DNA of 35,737 nucleotides from Ruminococcus sp. (GCA_023663085.1 JAMPIB010000040.1:1-35737), one strand, 5' to 3'; shown: positions 26,772 to 34,838, counted from the stretch's first letter. Numbers and translations: made by a program. Notes: generated by a model not told the origin, from the sequence alone.

Positions 26772-26827
26772 TAATAATTTTTCCAGAAAAATTTTTTCCC
26801 GAAAATATAAAAATTTTACAGAAAATC

Positions 26828-26856
26828 TTGAAAAATCAGGGAAATTATGATAATAT
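26828..26856 (+). promoter_or_regulatory. Sigma-A promoter of the rpsF operon
   Basis: TTGAAA (26828-26833), 17 bp and TAATAT (26851-26856), with an upstream TG one base before the -10, giving an extended -10 element. Confidence 0.75.
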
Positions 26857-26900
26857 GATTATCCGTGGTATTTTAATAACAAACAGTCAAAATTATCCTT

Positions 26901-26918
26901 GCTCCCGTAAAAAGGGGC
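26901..26918 (+). promoter_or_regulatory. Possible S6:S18 autoregulatory leader hairpin
   Basis: GCTCC (26901-26905) can pair with GGGGC (26914-26918), exposing an unpaired CG and A-rich loop next to a CCCG, 9 nt before the Shine-Dalgarno. Leaders of rpsF operons in many bacteria carry a CCG-containing structure bound by S6:S18. The match here is by eye and partial. Confidence 0.35.
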
Positions 26919-26943
26919 CAGAGACCAAAAGGAGGTAACAGGC

Positions 26944-27237
26944 ATGAACAAATATGAATTAGCCGTTGTTGTTAGTGCGAAGATCGAAGACGACGAGAGA
27001 GCTGCTACTGTAGAAAAATGCAAGGCTCTGATCGAAAGATTCGGTGGACAAGTTACGAACGTTGATGACTGGGGTAAGAGAAGATTAGCTTACGAAGTAC
27101 AGAAAATGAAAGAAGCATTCTACTATTTTATCCAGTTCGACGCTGAGAGCACTGTCCCGGCGGAAATTGAAAGCCGTGTTCGTATTATGGACAATGTGAT
27201 CAGGTACTTGTGCGTGAGACAAGACGAGAAGAAGTAG
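26944..27237 (+). CDS. rpsF: 30S ribosomal protein S6
   Basis: The 97 residues start MNKYELAVVVSAKIEDDER and contain VDDWGKRRLAYEV (about 40-52) and a final IRYLCVR, the standard S6 pattern. It pairs with S18 in the small subunit. AAAAGGAGGT precedes the ATG. It heads the rpsF-ssb-rpsR operon, 13 bp before ssb. Confidence 0.97.
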   Translation: MNKYELAVVVSAKIEDDERAATVEKCKALIERFGGQVTNVDDWGKRRLAYEVQKMKEAFYYFIQFDAESTVPAEIESRVRIMDNVIRYLCVRQDEKK

Positions 27238-27250
27238 AAAGAGGTACTTA

Positions 27251-27691
27251 ATGAATAAAGTGATTCTTATGGGGCGTTTAACGAGAGATCCCGAAGTAAG
27301 ATATTCCCAGGGGGAAAGCGCAACGGCAGTTGCCAGATATACATTAGCTGTAGACCGTAGATTCAACCGTAACGGAGATGAAAACACCGCAGATTTTATT
27401 AACTGTGTTGCCTTTGGCAGGGCAGGTGAATTTGCAGAGAAATATTTCCGTAAGGGTATCAAGATTGCAGTAACAGGGCGTATCCAGACAGGCAGTTATA
27501 CCAACAAGGATGGCGTCAGAGTATATACGACCGATGTTGTTGTAGAGGAACAGGAGTTTGCCGAGAGCAAAAACAGTTCTTCTTCGGGTGAAGGCGGATT
27601 TACCGGAGGAAACAGACCGGAACCGGCAGCAGCCGGCGATGGTTTTATGAATATTCCGGACGGAATAGACGAGGAACTGCCCTTCAACTAA
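27251..27691 (+). CDS. ssb: Single-stranded DNA-binding protein
   Basis: The 146 residues have the OB-fold start MNKVILMGRLTRDPEVRYS, the DFINCVAFGRAGEFAEKY core (about 45-62), a Gly/Pro-rich flexible region and the acidic tip DEELPFN that recruits partner proteins. It lies between rpsF and rpsR, the conserved bacterial order. GAAAGAGG is upstream of the ATG. Confidence 0.97.
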   Translation: MNKVILMGRLTRDPEVRYSQGESATAVARYTLAVDRRFNRNGDENTADFINCVAFGRAGEFAEKYFRKGIKIAVTGRIQTGSYTNKDGVRVYTTDVVVEEQEFAESKNSSSSGEGGFTGGNRPEPAAAGDGFMNIPDGIDEELPFN

Positions 27692-27718
27692 CAGAAATTT
27701 TGATAGGAGGTAATAGTT

Positions 27719-27982
27719 ATGGCTTATAATAAGACTGAAAAGCCGGATTTCCCTGCAAAGAGAAAAGGCGGTATCCGCAGAAGAAAGAAAGTCTGTGTAT
27801 TTTGCGGCAAAGATAATCTGATTGATTATAAAGATGTCAATAAATTAAAGAGATATGTATCTGAAAGAGGCAAGATCCTTCCCAGAAGGATTACCGGCAA
27901 CTGTGCGAAGCATCAGAGAGCGCTGACGGTAGCCATTAAACGTGCAAGACATGTGGCGCTTATGCCTTATGTTCAGGACTAG
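27719..27982 (+). CDS. rpsR: 30S ribosomal protein S18
   Basis: The 87 residues include [10 protein letters not shown] (21-30) and the conserved [27 protein letters not shown] segment (about 58-84, described here by its ends). Only C27, C30 and C62 are visible as cysteines, so a complete zinc site is doubtful. AGGAGGT precedes the ATG. It is the last gene of the operon, ended by the hairpin at 28032. Confidence 0.97.
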   Translation: MAYNKTEKPDFPAKRKGGIRRRKKVCVFCGKDNLIDYKDVNKLKRYVSERGKILPRRITGNCAKHQRALTVAIKRARHVALMPYVQD

Positions 27983-28031
27983 GCAGTAAGAACTGGCAAC
28001 AGTTTCATAAGATGTATAAGAGATCAACTTT

Positions 28032-28060
28032 AAGGGCGAAGCGGTGTGCTTCGCCTTTTT
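28032..28060 (+). terminator. Terminator of rpsF-ssb-rpsR
   Basis: AAGGGCGAAGC (28032-28042) pairs with GCTTCGCCTTT (28048-28058) over a GGTGT loop, with one G-U pair and a T-run to 28060. The 160 bp that follow hold only a weak TATACT box as a possible gdpP promoter. Confidence 0.92.
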
Positions 28061-28221
28061 AGATATCTGCGCAGGCACTATATCTGTCATATTATGGAGA
28101 AAAAGAACTATATATTGATGTAGCATGAATATCCAAAAAATGTTATACTTATGATGTTATGTAATCATAAAACTGGGAAAGTGTGTACATCTTTCATAAA
28201 AGATGTGGACAAGAGGTTATG

Positions 28222-30273
28222 ATGAAAAATAGTGTAAAATTAAAAGGAAGATTGAAGTCCTATTTACAATCTTCGTTATATCTGGGATTTTTATTAATAG
28301 CGATAGATGTTCTAATCTATTTTATAGATTATCGTGCAGGGCTGGTGTTAAGCTGTTTTATCATTTTTTATCTGGTGATCGTCCTGTCGCTGATGTTTTA
28401 TAATAAACCCATCATAATCAATGAACTGATCAGTTTTGCCACCCAATACGGACAGATACAGAGGCGTCTGCTCCGGGATCTGGATCTGCCGCATGCCTTA
28501 CTTGACGAGAGCGGCAAGATCATCTGGACAAACATAGCTTTTGAGAGAGCGGTTGATAAGGACAAAGGCTACCGGAAGTCCATAACCTCGCTTTTTCCGG
28601 CACTGACAAAGGACAAACTGCCGGGGAATACAGACGAAAACGAAGTGGAACTGGAAGTAGATTACGGTGGGAGTAATTATCTGGCCAAATTAAAGAAGAT
28701 CTCTTTAAAAGAGATGGCGGAAAACAGCGATATCATTGAGGCAAAGGGATACGACGGCTATCTGATAGCCCTGTATCTGTTTGACGAGACGGCTTTAAAG
28801 ATCGCCTTACAGGAAGTGGACGATCAGAGTCTGGCAGTCGGGCTTATTTATCTGGATAATTATGAAGAGGCATTGGAGAGCGTTGAGGAAGTAAGAAGGT
28901 CGCTCCTGATCGCCCTGATCGACCGGAAAGTCAATAAATATATTGCGGCGCTTGACGGTATCTGTAAGAAGATGGAAAAAGATAAATATCTGGTCGTTAT
29001 GCGTAAAAAAGCGATAGCTGTATTGCAGGAGAACCGCTTCGATCTTTTGGAGGACGTCAAGACCGTCAATATCGGTAATGAAATGGCGGTGACCATCAGT
29101 ATCGGTGTCGGTTTAAATGGACTTACTTATGCGCAGAACTATGAGTTTGCCAGAAATGCGATCGACCTGGCGCTTGGACGCGGCGGCGATCAGGCTGTTA
29201 TGAAGATGCCGGAGAGCGTTATGTACTTTGGCGGCAAGAGCCAGCAGGTGGAAAAGAGCACGCGTGTAAAAGCAAGGGTCAAGGCTCATGCGCTGAAAGA
29301 AATTATTTCCATAAAAGATGAAGTATACGTCATGGGGCACCGTCTGGGAGATGCGGACAGTTTCGGTGCGGCAGTCGGTATTTATCGGATCGCCAAGTCG
29401 TTGGAGAAACAGGCGCATATCGTTCTGGATAATGTAACAACTTCCATGCAGCCGATGGTGGAAATGTTTAAAAACAATGATGAATATGAAGACGATATGA
29501 TAATAAATGGTGTACAGGCCATGGAAATGATCGGCAGCAATGCGGTTCTGGTCGTTGTGGATGTCAATAAACCGAGTATCACGGAGTGTCCTGATTTGTT
29601 AAAGCATTGTAATTCTGTCGTGGTATTCGATCACCACAGACAGGGTTCGGAAGTGATTGAGAATGCAACGTTATCCTATATAGAGGCATACGCTTCTTCG
29701 ACCTGTGAAATGGTTTCCGAGATCCTGCAATACGTCAGTGATACGCTGCGGATCAGGCAGGAAGAGGCGGATTGTTTATATGCGGGCATCATGATCGATA
29801 CCAATAATTTTATGACTAAGACAGGTGTCAGAACTTTTGAAGCCGCGGCCTTCCTGCGAAGGAGCGGAGCGGATGTGACAAGAGTGCACAAGATGTTTAG
29901 GGATGATGCTGAAGAATATAAGACGAAAGCGGATGCAGTCAGCCAGGCGGAGATCTACAGACAGGCTTATGCGATCAGTATCTGTAAAGGAGAACGCGTA
30001 CAGAGTCCTACCGTGATAGGTGCGCAGGCGGCCAATGAATTGTTGAATATCAAAGGTATCAAGGCCAGTTTCGTTCTGACGGCATATAACGGCGTGATCT
30101 ATGTCTCGGCCCGCTCCACGGATGATATCAACGTACAGGTGGTCATGGAACGTATGGGCGGCGGCGGCCATATGAATGTCGCCGGCTGTCAGTTGGATGG
30201 CAGTCTGGAAGAAGGTATTGCCCAGATCAAGAAAACGTTAGACACCATGATAGAGGAAGGCGAATTAGACTGA
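28222..30273 (+). CDS. gdpP: GdpP-type c-di-AMP phosphodiesterase
   Basis: GdpP breaks down c-di-AMP and is the counterpart of CdaA. The product of about 683 residues has two membrane helices (about 17-34 and 38-56), a PAS-like domain (about 75-150), a degenerate GGDEF domain (about 165-290, with LGRGGDQAVM in place of the signature), a DHH domain with GHRLGDADS (about 371-379) and FDHHRQ (469-474), and a DHHA1 domain ending GGGGHMNVAG (about 646-655). ATG at 28222 lies 5 nt after AAGAGG; ATG at 28219 and GTG at 28183 are alternatives. rplI and dnaB follow, the usual order in Firmicutes. Confidence 0.95.
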   Translation: MKNSVKLKGRLKSYLQSSLYLGFLLIAIDVLIYFIDYRAGLVLSCFIIFYLVIVLSLMFYNKPIIINELISFATQYGQIQRRLLRDLDLPHALLDESGKIIWTNIAFERAVDKDKGYRKSITSLFPALTKDKLPGNTDENEVELEVDYGGSNYLAKLKKISLKEMAENSDIIEAKGYDGYLIALYLFDETALKIALQEVDDQSLAVGLIYLDNYEEALESVEEVRRSLLIALIDRKVNKYIAALDGICKKMEKDKYLVVMRKKAIAVLQENRFDLLEDVKTVNIGNEMAVTISIGVGLNGLTYAQNYEFARNAIDLALGRGGDQAVMKMPESVMYFGGKSQQVEKSTRVKARVKAHALKEIISIKDEVYVMGHRLGDADSFGAAVGIYRIAKSLEKQAHIVLDNVTTSMQPMVEMFKNNDEYEDDMIINGVQAMEMIGSNAVLVVVDVNKPSITECPDLLKHCNSVVVFDHHRQGSEVIENATLSYIEAYASSTCEMVSEILQYVSDTLRIRQEEADCLYAGIMIDTNNFMTKTGVRTFEAAAFLRRSGADVTRVHKMFRDDAEEYKTKADAVSQAEIYRQAYAISICKGERVQSPTVIGAQAANELLNIKGIKASFVLTAYNGVIYVSARSTDDINVQVVMERMGGGGHMNVAGCQLDGSLEEGIAQIKKTLDTMIEEGELD

Positions 30274-30339
30274 TAAAAGAGAATGCGTGAATAGCAGGAT
30301 GTAAGATTCGCAGAGGAAGAAAGGGGTATATGCAGCAAA

Positions 30340-30786
30340 ATGAAAGTGATATTATTACAGGATGTAAAGTCATTGGGAAAAAAGGGCGAGATCGTCAATG
30401 TCAGCGACGGATATGCCAGAAATTTCATAATGCCGAAGGGATTGGGATTAGAAGCCAATGCTAAAAACCTCAATGATCTGAAATTACAGAAGGCCAATGA
30501 GGTAAAAGTGGCTAAAGAGCAGTTAGAAGCGGCACAGGCGCTTGCCGGAGTATTAGAGACAAAAGAAGTCGTTGTTACTATGAGAACGGGCGAGGGCGGT
30601 AAAACATTCGGTTCAATTTCTTCCAAGGAGATTGCGCAGGAAACGAAAAAACAGTGCAAACTGGAACTGGATAAGAAAAAAATCATCCTGCCGGAACCGA
30701 TCAAGGCGCTGGGCGTTTATGAAGTGAGTGTGAAGCTGCACCCGAAAGTGACCGGAAAACTGAAAGTAAAAGTTGTCGAAGAATAA
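30340..30786 (+). CDS. rplI: 50S ribosomal protein L9
   Basis: The 148 residues start [19 protein letters not shown] and include [13 protein letters not shown] (about 24-36), a long connecting helix (about 40-72) and a C-terminal domain ending [16 protein letters not shown] lies 13 nt before the start, with an out-of-frame ATG in between, so initiation may be moderate. It is placed between gdpP and dnaB. Confidence 0.96.
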   Translation: MKVILLQDVKSLGKKGEIVNVSDGYARNFIMPKGLGLEANAKNLNDLKLQKANEVKVAKEQLEAAQALAGVLETKEVVVTMRTGEGGKTFGSISSKEIAQETKKQCKLELDKKKIILPEPIKALGVYEVSVKLHPKVTGKLKVKVVEE

Positions 30787-30808
30787 CGAAAAGAAATGAG
30801 GACGAAAG

Positions 30809-32152
30809 ATGCCGCAGTTAGTGGAAGAGGCATTACTTAAAAGAATATTGCCGCACAGTATTGAAGCGGAACAGTCTGTGATCGGTTCCATGATAATGGA
30901 CAGAGAAGCAATCGTGGTTGCTTCGGAGATCATTGTGGGAGACGATTTTTACAGCAGACAGTACGGTATTCTTTTTGAGACTATGGTGGAGTTGAATGAC
31001 GAGGGCAGGCCGGTAGATCTCGTAACGCTGCAGGATCGGCTGAAAGAGAAGGACGTACCCCCGGAAGTCAGCAGTCTGGAATTTGTCAGGGAGCTGATAA
31101 CAGCCGTGCCGACGTCAGCCAATATCAAGTATTATGCTAATATCGTGGCGGAGAAATCGACGCTGCGCAAACTGATAAAAATAAATGAGGAGATCGCCAA
31201 TACCTGTTATGTGGGAAAAGAAAGCCTGGAAGTGATCCTCGAAGAGACTGAGAAAAAAGTTTTCGACCTTGTACAGCACAGGAATATGGATGAGTTCGTA
31301 CCGATCAGACAGATCGTTATGAATGCCATGGACAGGATTGAGAAAGCCTCCCATAATAAGGGCAATGTAACAGGTGTGGCAACCGGATTTATTGATCTGG
31401 ATTACCGGACTGCCGGAATGCAGCCTTCTGACCTTATTCTGGTGGCCGCCAGACCGTCCATGGGAAAGACTGCCTTTGTATTGAATATCGCCGAATATGT
31501 GGCTTTCAGACAGCATCAGACGGTAGCGATCTTTAGTCTGGAAATGTCCAAAGAACAGCTGGTGAACAGGCTTTTCTCCATGGAATCCAAGGTTGATTCC
31601 CAGCATCTGCGTACCGGAAATCTTTCTGATGAAGAGTGGGAGAAACTGATCGAAAGCGCGGGTGTGATAGGCAAATCAAATCTGATCATTGACGATACGC
31701 CGGGTATCAGTATTTCGGAACTGCGTTCCAAATGCCGGAAATATAAGCTGGATTACCAGCTGGATATGATAATCATCGACTATTTACAGTTGATGTCAGG
31801 AAGTGGACGTAATACTGATTCCCGACAGCAGGAGATATCCGATATTTCCCGTTCGTTAAAGGCTCTGGCCAGAGAACTCAATGTGCCTGTTATCGCTTTG
31901 TCACAGCTTAGCCGTGCGGTGGAACAGAGGCCGGATCATCGGCCGATGCTTTCCGATCTGCGCGAATCGGGCGCTATTGAGCAGGACGCTGACGTTGTGA
32001 TGTTCATCTACCGTGACGATTATTATAATAAAGACACAGATCGGAAAAATATTTCGGAAATTATCATTGCCAAACAGAGAAACGGCCCGATCGGTACGGT
32101 AGAACTGGTCTGGCTGCCGGATTTTACCAAGTTCGGAAATCTTCAGAAATAA
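30809..32152 (+). CDS. dnaB: Replicative DNA helicase DnaB
   Basis: DnaB is the ring helicase that opens the replication fork. The 447 residues have an N-terminal primase-interacting domain (PHSIEAEQSVIGSMI at 13-27), a linker and a RecA-like core with Walker A ARPSMGKTA (about 214-222), Walker B IIIDYLQLMSG (about 323-333), LSQLSRAVEQRPDHRP (about 367-382) and the arginine finger region near the end. Length is typical. It follows rplI by 22 bp. Confidence 0.97.
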   Translation: MPQLVEEALLKRILPHSIEAEQSVIGSMIMDREAIVVASEIIVGDDFYSRQYGILFETMVELNDEGRPVDLVTLQDRLKEKDVPPEVSSLEFVRELITAVPTSANIKYYANIVAEKSTLRKLIKINEEIANTCYVGKESLEVILEETEKKVFDLVQHRNMDEFVPIRQIVMNAMDRIEKASHNKGNVTGVATGFIDLDYRTAGMQPSDLILVAARPSMGKTAFVLNIAEYVAFRQHQTVAIFSLEMSKEQLVNRLFSMESKVDSQHLRTGNLSDEEWEKLIESAGVIGKSNLIIDDTPGISISELRSKCRKYKLDYQLDMIIIDYLQLMSGSGRNTDSRQQEISDISRSLKALARELNVPVIALSQLSRAVEQRPDHRPMLSDLRESGAIEQDADVVMFIYRDDYYNKDTDRKNISEIIIAKQRNGPIGTVELVWLPDFTKFGNLQK

Positions 32153-32153
32153 G

Positions 32154-32245
32154 AAAAAAAGATTAAAAAATAAGATAAAAAATAAAAATAAGATAAAAAA
32201 TAAGAATAAGAATAAGATTAAGAATAAGATCAGAAACAGGATACA
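32154..32245 (+). repeat. Low-complexity AATAAGA-type repeat tract
   Basis: About 90 bp directly after the dnaB stop consist almost only of variants of AAAAATAAGAT and AATAAGA, with hardly any C. Copies differ in length by 1 to 4 bases, as expected for slippage. No ORF or promoter is seen inside. Confidence 0.8.
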
Positions 32246-32258
32246 AAATAAACATTAC

Positions 32259-32294
32259 AAAAGAGACAAGCCGTAGGAAGGTTTTGTCTCTTTT
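32259..32294 (+). terminator. Terminator-like hairpin after dnaB
   Basis: AAAAGAGACAA (32259-32269) pairs perfectly with TTGTCTCTTTT (32284-32294) around a 14-nt loop. The tail after the stem is TTTT then GCGC, so the T-run is short. Confidence 0.75.
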
Positions 32295-32322
32295 GCGCTT
32301 TTTAGAAAGGGGAATGAACAGG

Positions 32323-32916
32323 ATGCAGGAAACGTTATTGATCTCAGAAGCGGCGAAGCAGGTAGAGGTGGAGACGCATGTTTTAAGATACTGGGAAGAA
32401 GAATTACAGCTGCCCATCAAGCGTAATAATATGGGTCATCGCTACTATACCAGTGAGGATGTAAGCCGCTTCAGGGAGATTAAGATGCTGAAGGAGCAGG
32501 GATTACAGTTAAAGGCTATCAAAAGTATTCTGGAAAAAGAAAAACAGGATCCGGCAGCGGAAAGCGGAGAAGAAAAAGCCATGGATTATCTGATCGGTAA
32601 AAAGCAGAAATACATCGTTTCGCTGTCGGAGAAGGAGAGCCGGGAAGAGAAAGCCGGCAGATTACAGTATCTGTTACAGCACATGATCGCCGAGAGTGTT
32701 AAAAGCGCCAACAAAGAACTTTGTACGGAGATCAAGGAAAGTATTTTAAAAGAACTGGACTATCAGTTCCGTACAAGGGAAGAACGGGAGGAAGAGCATT
32801 GGAAAAAAGAGGAAGAGCATTTCCGCAAAGTGGATGAGATGCTGCGACTGCGCTATCGTTCCAAAGAAAAACCCCCGAAAAAAGAAAAGAAAGCGAATAA
32901 ATTTATCAAACGCTAA
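32323..32916 (+). CDS. MerR-like helix-turn-helix protein with coiled coil
   Basis: The ATG at 32323 lies 10 nt after GAAAGGGG; the ATG at 32314 is too close to that site. Of 197 residues, the first 70 form a MerR-type winged helix (LLISEAAKQVEVETHVLRYWEE, then GHRYYTSEDVSRFREIKML). Residues about 75-175 are a charged coiled coil (EKEKQDPAAESGEEK; REEREEEHWKKEEEHF), and the tail is lysine-rich. It lacks an effector-binding domain, so it may act as a chromosome-binding or architectural protein, as RacA-like proteins do, rather than as a ligand-responsive regulator. The function is not known. Confidence 0.82.
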   Translation: MQETLLISEAAKQVEVETHVLRYWEEELQLPIKRNNMGHRYYTSEDVSRFREIKMLKEQGLQLKAIKSILEKEKQDPAAESGEEKAMDYLIGKKQKYIVSLSEKESREEKAGRLQYLLQHMIAESVKSANKELCTEIKESILKELDYQFRTREEREEEHWKKEEEHFRKVDEMLRLRYRSKEKPPKKEKKANKFIKR

Positions 32917-32962
32917 AATCAGCGGTCGTATCAATATGTCCATAAGTATGTCCAAACGGTAA

Positions 32963-32995
32963 AAAAGCATCCAGCTTCGCGGGCCGGATGCTTTT
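32963..32995. terminator. Bidirectional terminator between the MerR-like gene and ferredoxin
   Basis: AAAAGCATCC (32963-32972) pairs with GGATGCTTTT (32986-32995) around a 13-nt loop, with A-run and T-run on the two sides. It serves convergent genes on both strands. Confidence 0.88.
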
Positions 32996-33033
32996 GTTCT
33001 TAAATTAGGAAATTTCTCACAAAGCGTGTTTGA

Positions 33034-33204
33034 TTAAGCCTGAGAAATAGCGCCTGTAGGGCATGTTCCTGCGCAGGAACCACAATCAATACATTTGTCG
33101 GGATCGATCTCAAATTTACCGTCTCCCATGCTGATCGCACCTACCGGGCACTGTGCTTCACAAGCACCACAAGCTACACAAGCATCACCGATTGCATAAG
33201 CCAT
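33034..33204 (-). CDS. Clostridial-type 2[4Fe-4S] ferredoxin
   Basis: A 56-residue frame starts at 33204 (MAYAIGDACVACGACEAQCP). It has two CxxCxxCxxxC clusters (C9, C12, C15, C19 and C38, C41, C44, C48) each followed by a proline, and ends GAISQA. It carries low-potential electrons. GGAGG lies 8 nt before the ATG; an earlier ATG is only 2 nt away. Reduced ferredoxin could supply electrons to the radical SAM activase encoded just upstream, which is inference from position. The A/T-rich 108-bp gap before it contains TATAAT-like boxes without a clear -35. Confidence 0.93.
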   Translation of the reverse strand: MAYAIGDACVACGACEAQCPVGAISMGDGKFEIDPDKCIDCGSCAGTCPTGAISQA

Positions 33205-33312
33205 AACCATATCCTCCTTTTATCATGTAAAGCATGTTGATATAGAATATCATTTCCACCTATATTTTAATATAAAAATAGGGATTATACAAGTTAAATC
33301 TTTTTACATTGG

Positions 33313-34074
33313 TCAATTCTGTTCCAGTTCGGCACGGCGTTTGCGGATACCGTTTAAGATTACTTCTTTTTTCTCAATTAGTTTATCTTTATCCATGGCG
33401 GGTACGCCTTTTAATTTGTATTCCATGCCTAACTTCTGGTATTTACTCTCGCCCATTGTATGGTAAGGAAGGGCATCCAGAGCCTTTAAATTCGTAAACT
33501 GGCCGATAAAATAGCCAAGTTGGAACAGATACTCATCCTCATCAGTAATGCCCGGAACGATGACATGGCGGATCCACATATCGACTTTTTTCTCATTCAG
33601 ATATTCGGCGAAAGCAAGAATGCCCTCATTAGGCTGTGAGGTGAGTTCCTTATGCTTCTCCGGGTCGATATGCTTGATATCGAGCATGACAAGGTCTGTG
33701 AGAGTCATTAGTTTGTCCAGTTTGGCCAGCCATTCCGGATTGGCATTCTTTTTATAAGCAATACCGGAAGAGTCGATACAGGTGTGGATGTTCTTTTTTT
33801 TCGCCAGAGTGAACAGATCGAGCAGAAAATCGACCTGCATAAGCGGTTCGCCGCCGGTCACTGTGATGCCGCCGCCTTTATAGAAACTGATGTTGCGTTC
33901 ATATTGTTCAATGATATAAGCCGGTTCCATTAACGTGCCGCCGTTCATCTCCCAGGTGTCGGGATTATGGCAGTAAGCGCAGCGCATGGGACAGCCCTGC
34001 ACAAAAACGACAAATCTGACGCCGGGGCCGTCTACCGTACCGAAACTTTCTAAGGAATGGATTCTTCCCTGCAT
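33313..34074 (-). CDS. pflA: Pyruvate formate-lyase activating enzyme
   Basis: PflA is a radical SAM enzyme that takes a hydrogen from the glycine of pyruvate formate-lyase to make the glycyl radical. The 253 residues contain GTVDGPGVRFVVFVQGC (12-28), the cluster motif C28-x3-C32-x2-C35, GGGITVTGGEPLMQ (about 66-79) and IDSSG (about 100-104). Length is normal. It lies downstream of the split formate-lyase genes, separated by two hairpins, so it may have its own promoter or depend on read-through. Confidence 0.96.
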   Translation of the reverse strand: MQGRIHSLESFGTVDGPGVRFVVFVQGCPMRCAYCHNPDTWEMNGGTLMEPAYIIEQYERNISFYKGGGITVTGGEPLMQVDFLLDLFTLAKKKNIHTCIDSSGIAYKKNANPEWLAKLDKLMTLTDLVMLDIKHIDPEKHKELTSQPNEGILAFAEYLNEKKVDMWIRHVIVPGITDEDEYLFQLGYFIGQFTNLKALDALPYHTMGESKYQKLGMEYKLKGVPAMDKDKLIEKKEVILNGIRKRRAELEQN

Positions 34075-34104
34075 GATCGTTCGCCTTCTTTCTGTATTTG
34101 GTAA

Positions 34105-34126
34105 AAGTGCGCTGCCGGACGCACTT
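34105..34126 (-). terminator. Second hairpin between the radical-domain gene and pflA
   Basis: On the minus strand AAGTGCG pairs with CGCACTT (34120-34126 with 34105-34111) and is followed by TTACC. It may be a back-up terminator or an RNA stabiliser ahead of pflA. Confidence 0.55.
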
Positions 34127-34134
34127 GGTAATTA

Positions 34135-34172
34135 GTAAAACAGGACTCTGAAATCGCTTTCAAAGTCCTGTT
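34135..34172 (-). terminator. Terminator of the split pyruvate formate-lyase operon
   Basis: On the minus strand a stem of about 15 bp (AACAGGACT and TGAAA with their complements, 34139-34172) with one weak pair ends in TTTTAC. It follows the 80-residue radical-domain gene. Confidence 0.85.
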
Positions 34173-34203
34173 ATCTTTAGCTGATCACTTCCTGCTTAGA
34201 GGC

Positions 34204-34446
34204 TTAGATGCTCTCATGGAAAGTACGGGAAATAACGTCAGCCTGCTGTTCCGGTGTTAATTTGATGAAGTTTACTGCATAACCGGAAACACGGATCGTC
34301 AACTGAGGATAATTCTCCGGATGTTTCTGAGCGTCTAATAATGTGTCTCTGTTGAGAACGTTTACATTGAGGTGATGTCCACCTTTGGTTGCATAGCCGT
34401 CCAATAAGGATACCAGGTTATCCACCTGAGCTGTATTTGCTGCCAT
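34204..34446 (-). CDS. grcA: Separate glycyl-radical domain of pyruvate formate-lyase (GrcA-like)
   Basis: The 80 residues match the last part of a normal pyruvate formate-lyase: [20 protein letters not shown] (8-27), NRDTLL, the [17 protein letters not shown] segment (44-60) with the radical glycine in RVSGYAV (Gly54), and an end like VITRTF. In standard enzymes this region is fused to the large catalytic part. Here it has its own ATG and AAAGGAGGA. In E. coli, GrcA is a spare copy that rescues a damaged enzyme; here the large protein lacks this domain, so the small protein seems essential rather than spare. Activation by PflA is expected. Confidence 0.93.
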   Translation of the reverse strand: MAANTAQVDNLVSLLDGYATKGGHHLNVNVLNRDTLLDAQKHPENYPQLTIRVSGYAVNFIKLTPEQQADVISRTFHESI

Positions 34447-34505
34447 TTTTCATTCCTCCTTTAATATTTACTGTAAAAAGATTTTTATTCAGATGTTTTT
34501 ATTCA

Positions 34506-34715
34506 TTAGTGGAAGTCGTCGAGACCCTGTTCCAAAGTCGGTACGCTGCATGCCAACGGGGTTCTTGAACAGTCCGTACATCCCATAGTCTGTACTTTCT
34601 TAGAACCGGCCGCTTCGTTATTTAAATCAACGTCTACATTGACGTGTCCGACTCCCTGCGCCATACCTGCATCCAACATTTTCACAAAGTCGTCAATCAT
34701 CTGTTTATCGTCCAT
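34506..34715 (-). CDS. Small cysteine-containing protein related to the start of the glycyl-radical domain
   Basis: The ATG at 34715 lies 5 nt after AAAGGTGG; a GTG at 34724 is possible. The 69 residues begin like the neighbouring radical domain: IDDFVKMLDAGMAQGVGHVN (7-26) aligns with [20 protein letters not shown] there. Then it departs: no radical glycine motif, but GCTDCSRTPLAC (about 46-57) and a short acidic end. It looks like a duplicated piece of the radical domain with a new cysteine-rich end. The cysteines could bind metal or act as thiols; neither can be seen from sequence. Its position between the two parts of the enzyme suggests a role in assembly, protection or regulation. I know of no named family. 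Confidence 0.8.
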   Translation of the reverse strand: MDDKQMIDDFVKMLDAGMAQGVGHVNVDVDLNNEAAGSKKVQTMGCTDCSRTPLACSVPTLEQGLDDFH

Positions 34716-34748
34716 ACTATCCACCTTTACTCATATTCATCTTTGCCC

Positions 34749-34775
34749 GGAAGAATTGCTATCAGCGATTCTTCC
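34749..34775 (-). promoter_or_regulatory. Intercistronic hairpin B in the pfl operon
   Basis: GGAAGAAT pairs with ATTCTTCC, with GCT/AGC extending the stem after one mismatch. It has no T-run and lies directly next to hairpin A, 33 bp before the small cysteine protein gene. Confidence 0.7.
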
Positions 34776-34836
34776 AGCCGAAACTTAGAAATTCTTAGGC
34801 TGCGTTTTTTAGCAGCCTTAGAATTTCTTTTCGGCT
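34776..34836 (-). promoter_or_regulatory. Large intercistronic hairpin A after the pfl large subunit
   Basis: On the minus strand an 8-bp outer stem (AGCCGAAA/TTTCGGCT), a small bulge and a 17-bp inner stem with one mismatch close an 8-nt A-rich loop. It starts within 3 nt of the tandem TAATAA stops. No T-run follows, so RNA processing, 3'-end stabilisation or partial attenuation is more likely than plain termination. Confidence 0.75.
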
Positions 34837-34838
34837 TA

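Noticed and set aside
28183-28221. GTG at 28183 as the gdpP start
   Set aside because: The added residues are not part of the usual N-terminus and AAGAGG is well placed for the ATG at 28222, though the longer form is not excluded.
34447-34838. Split pfl as a sequencing frameshift or simple pseudogene
   Set aside because: Two tandem stops, about 390 bp of intervening DNA with two hairpins and an additional ORF, and separate strong ribosome binding sites cannot come from a single base error.
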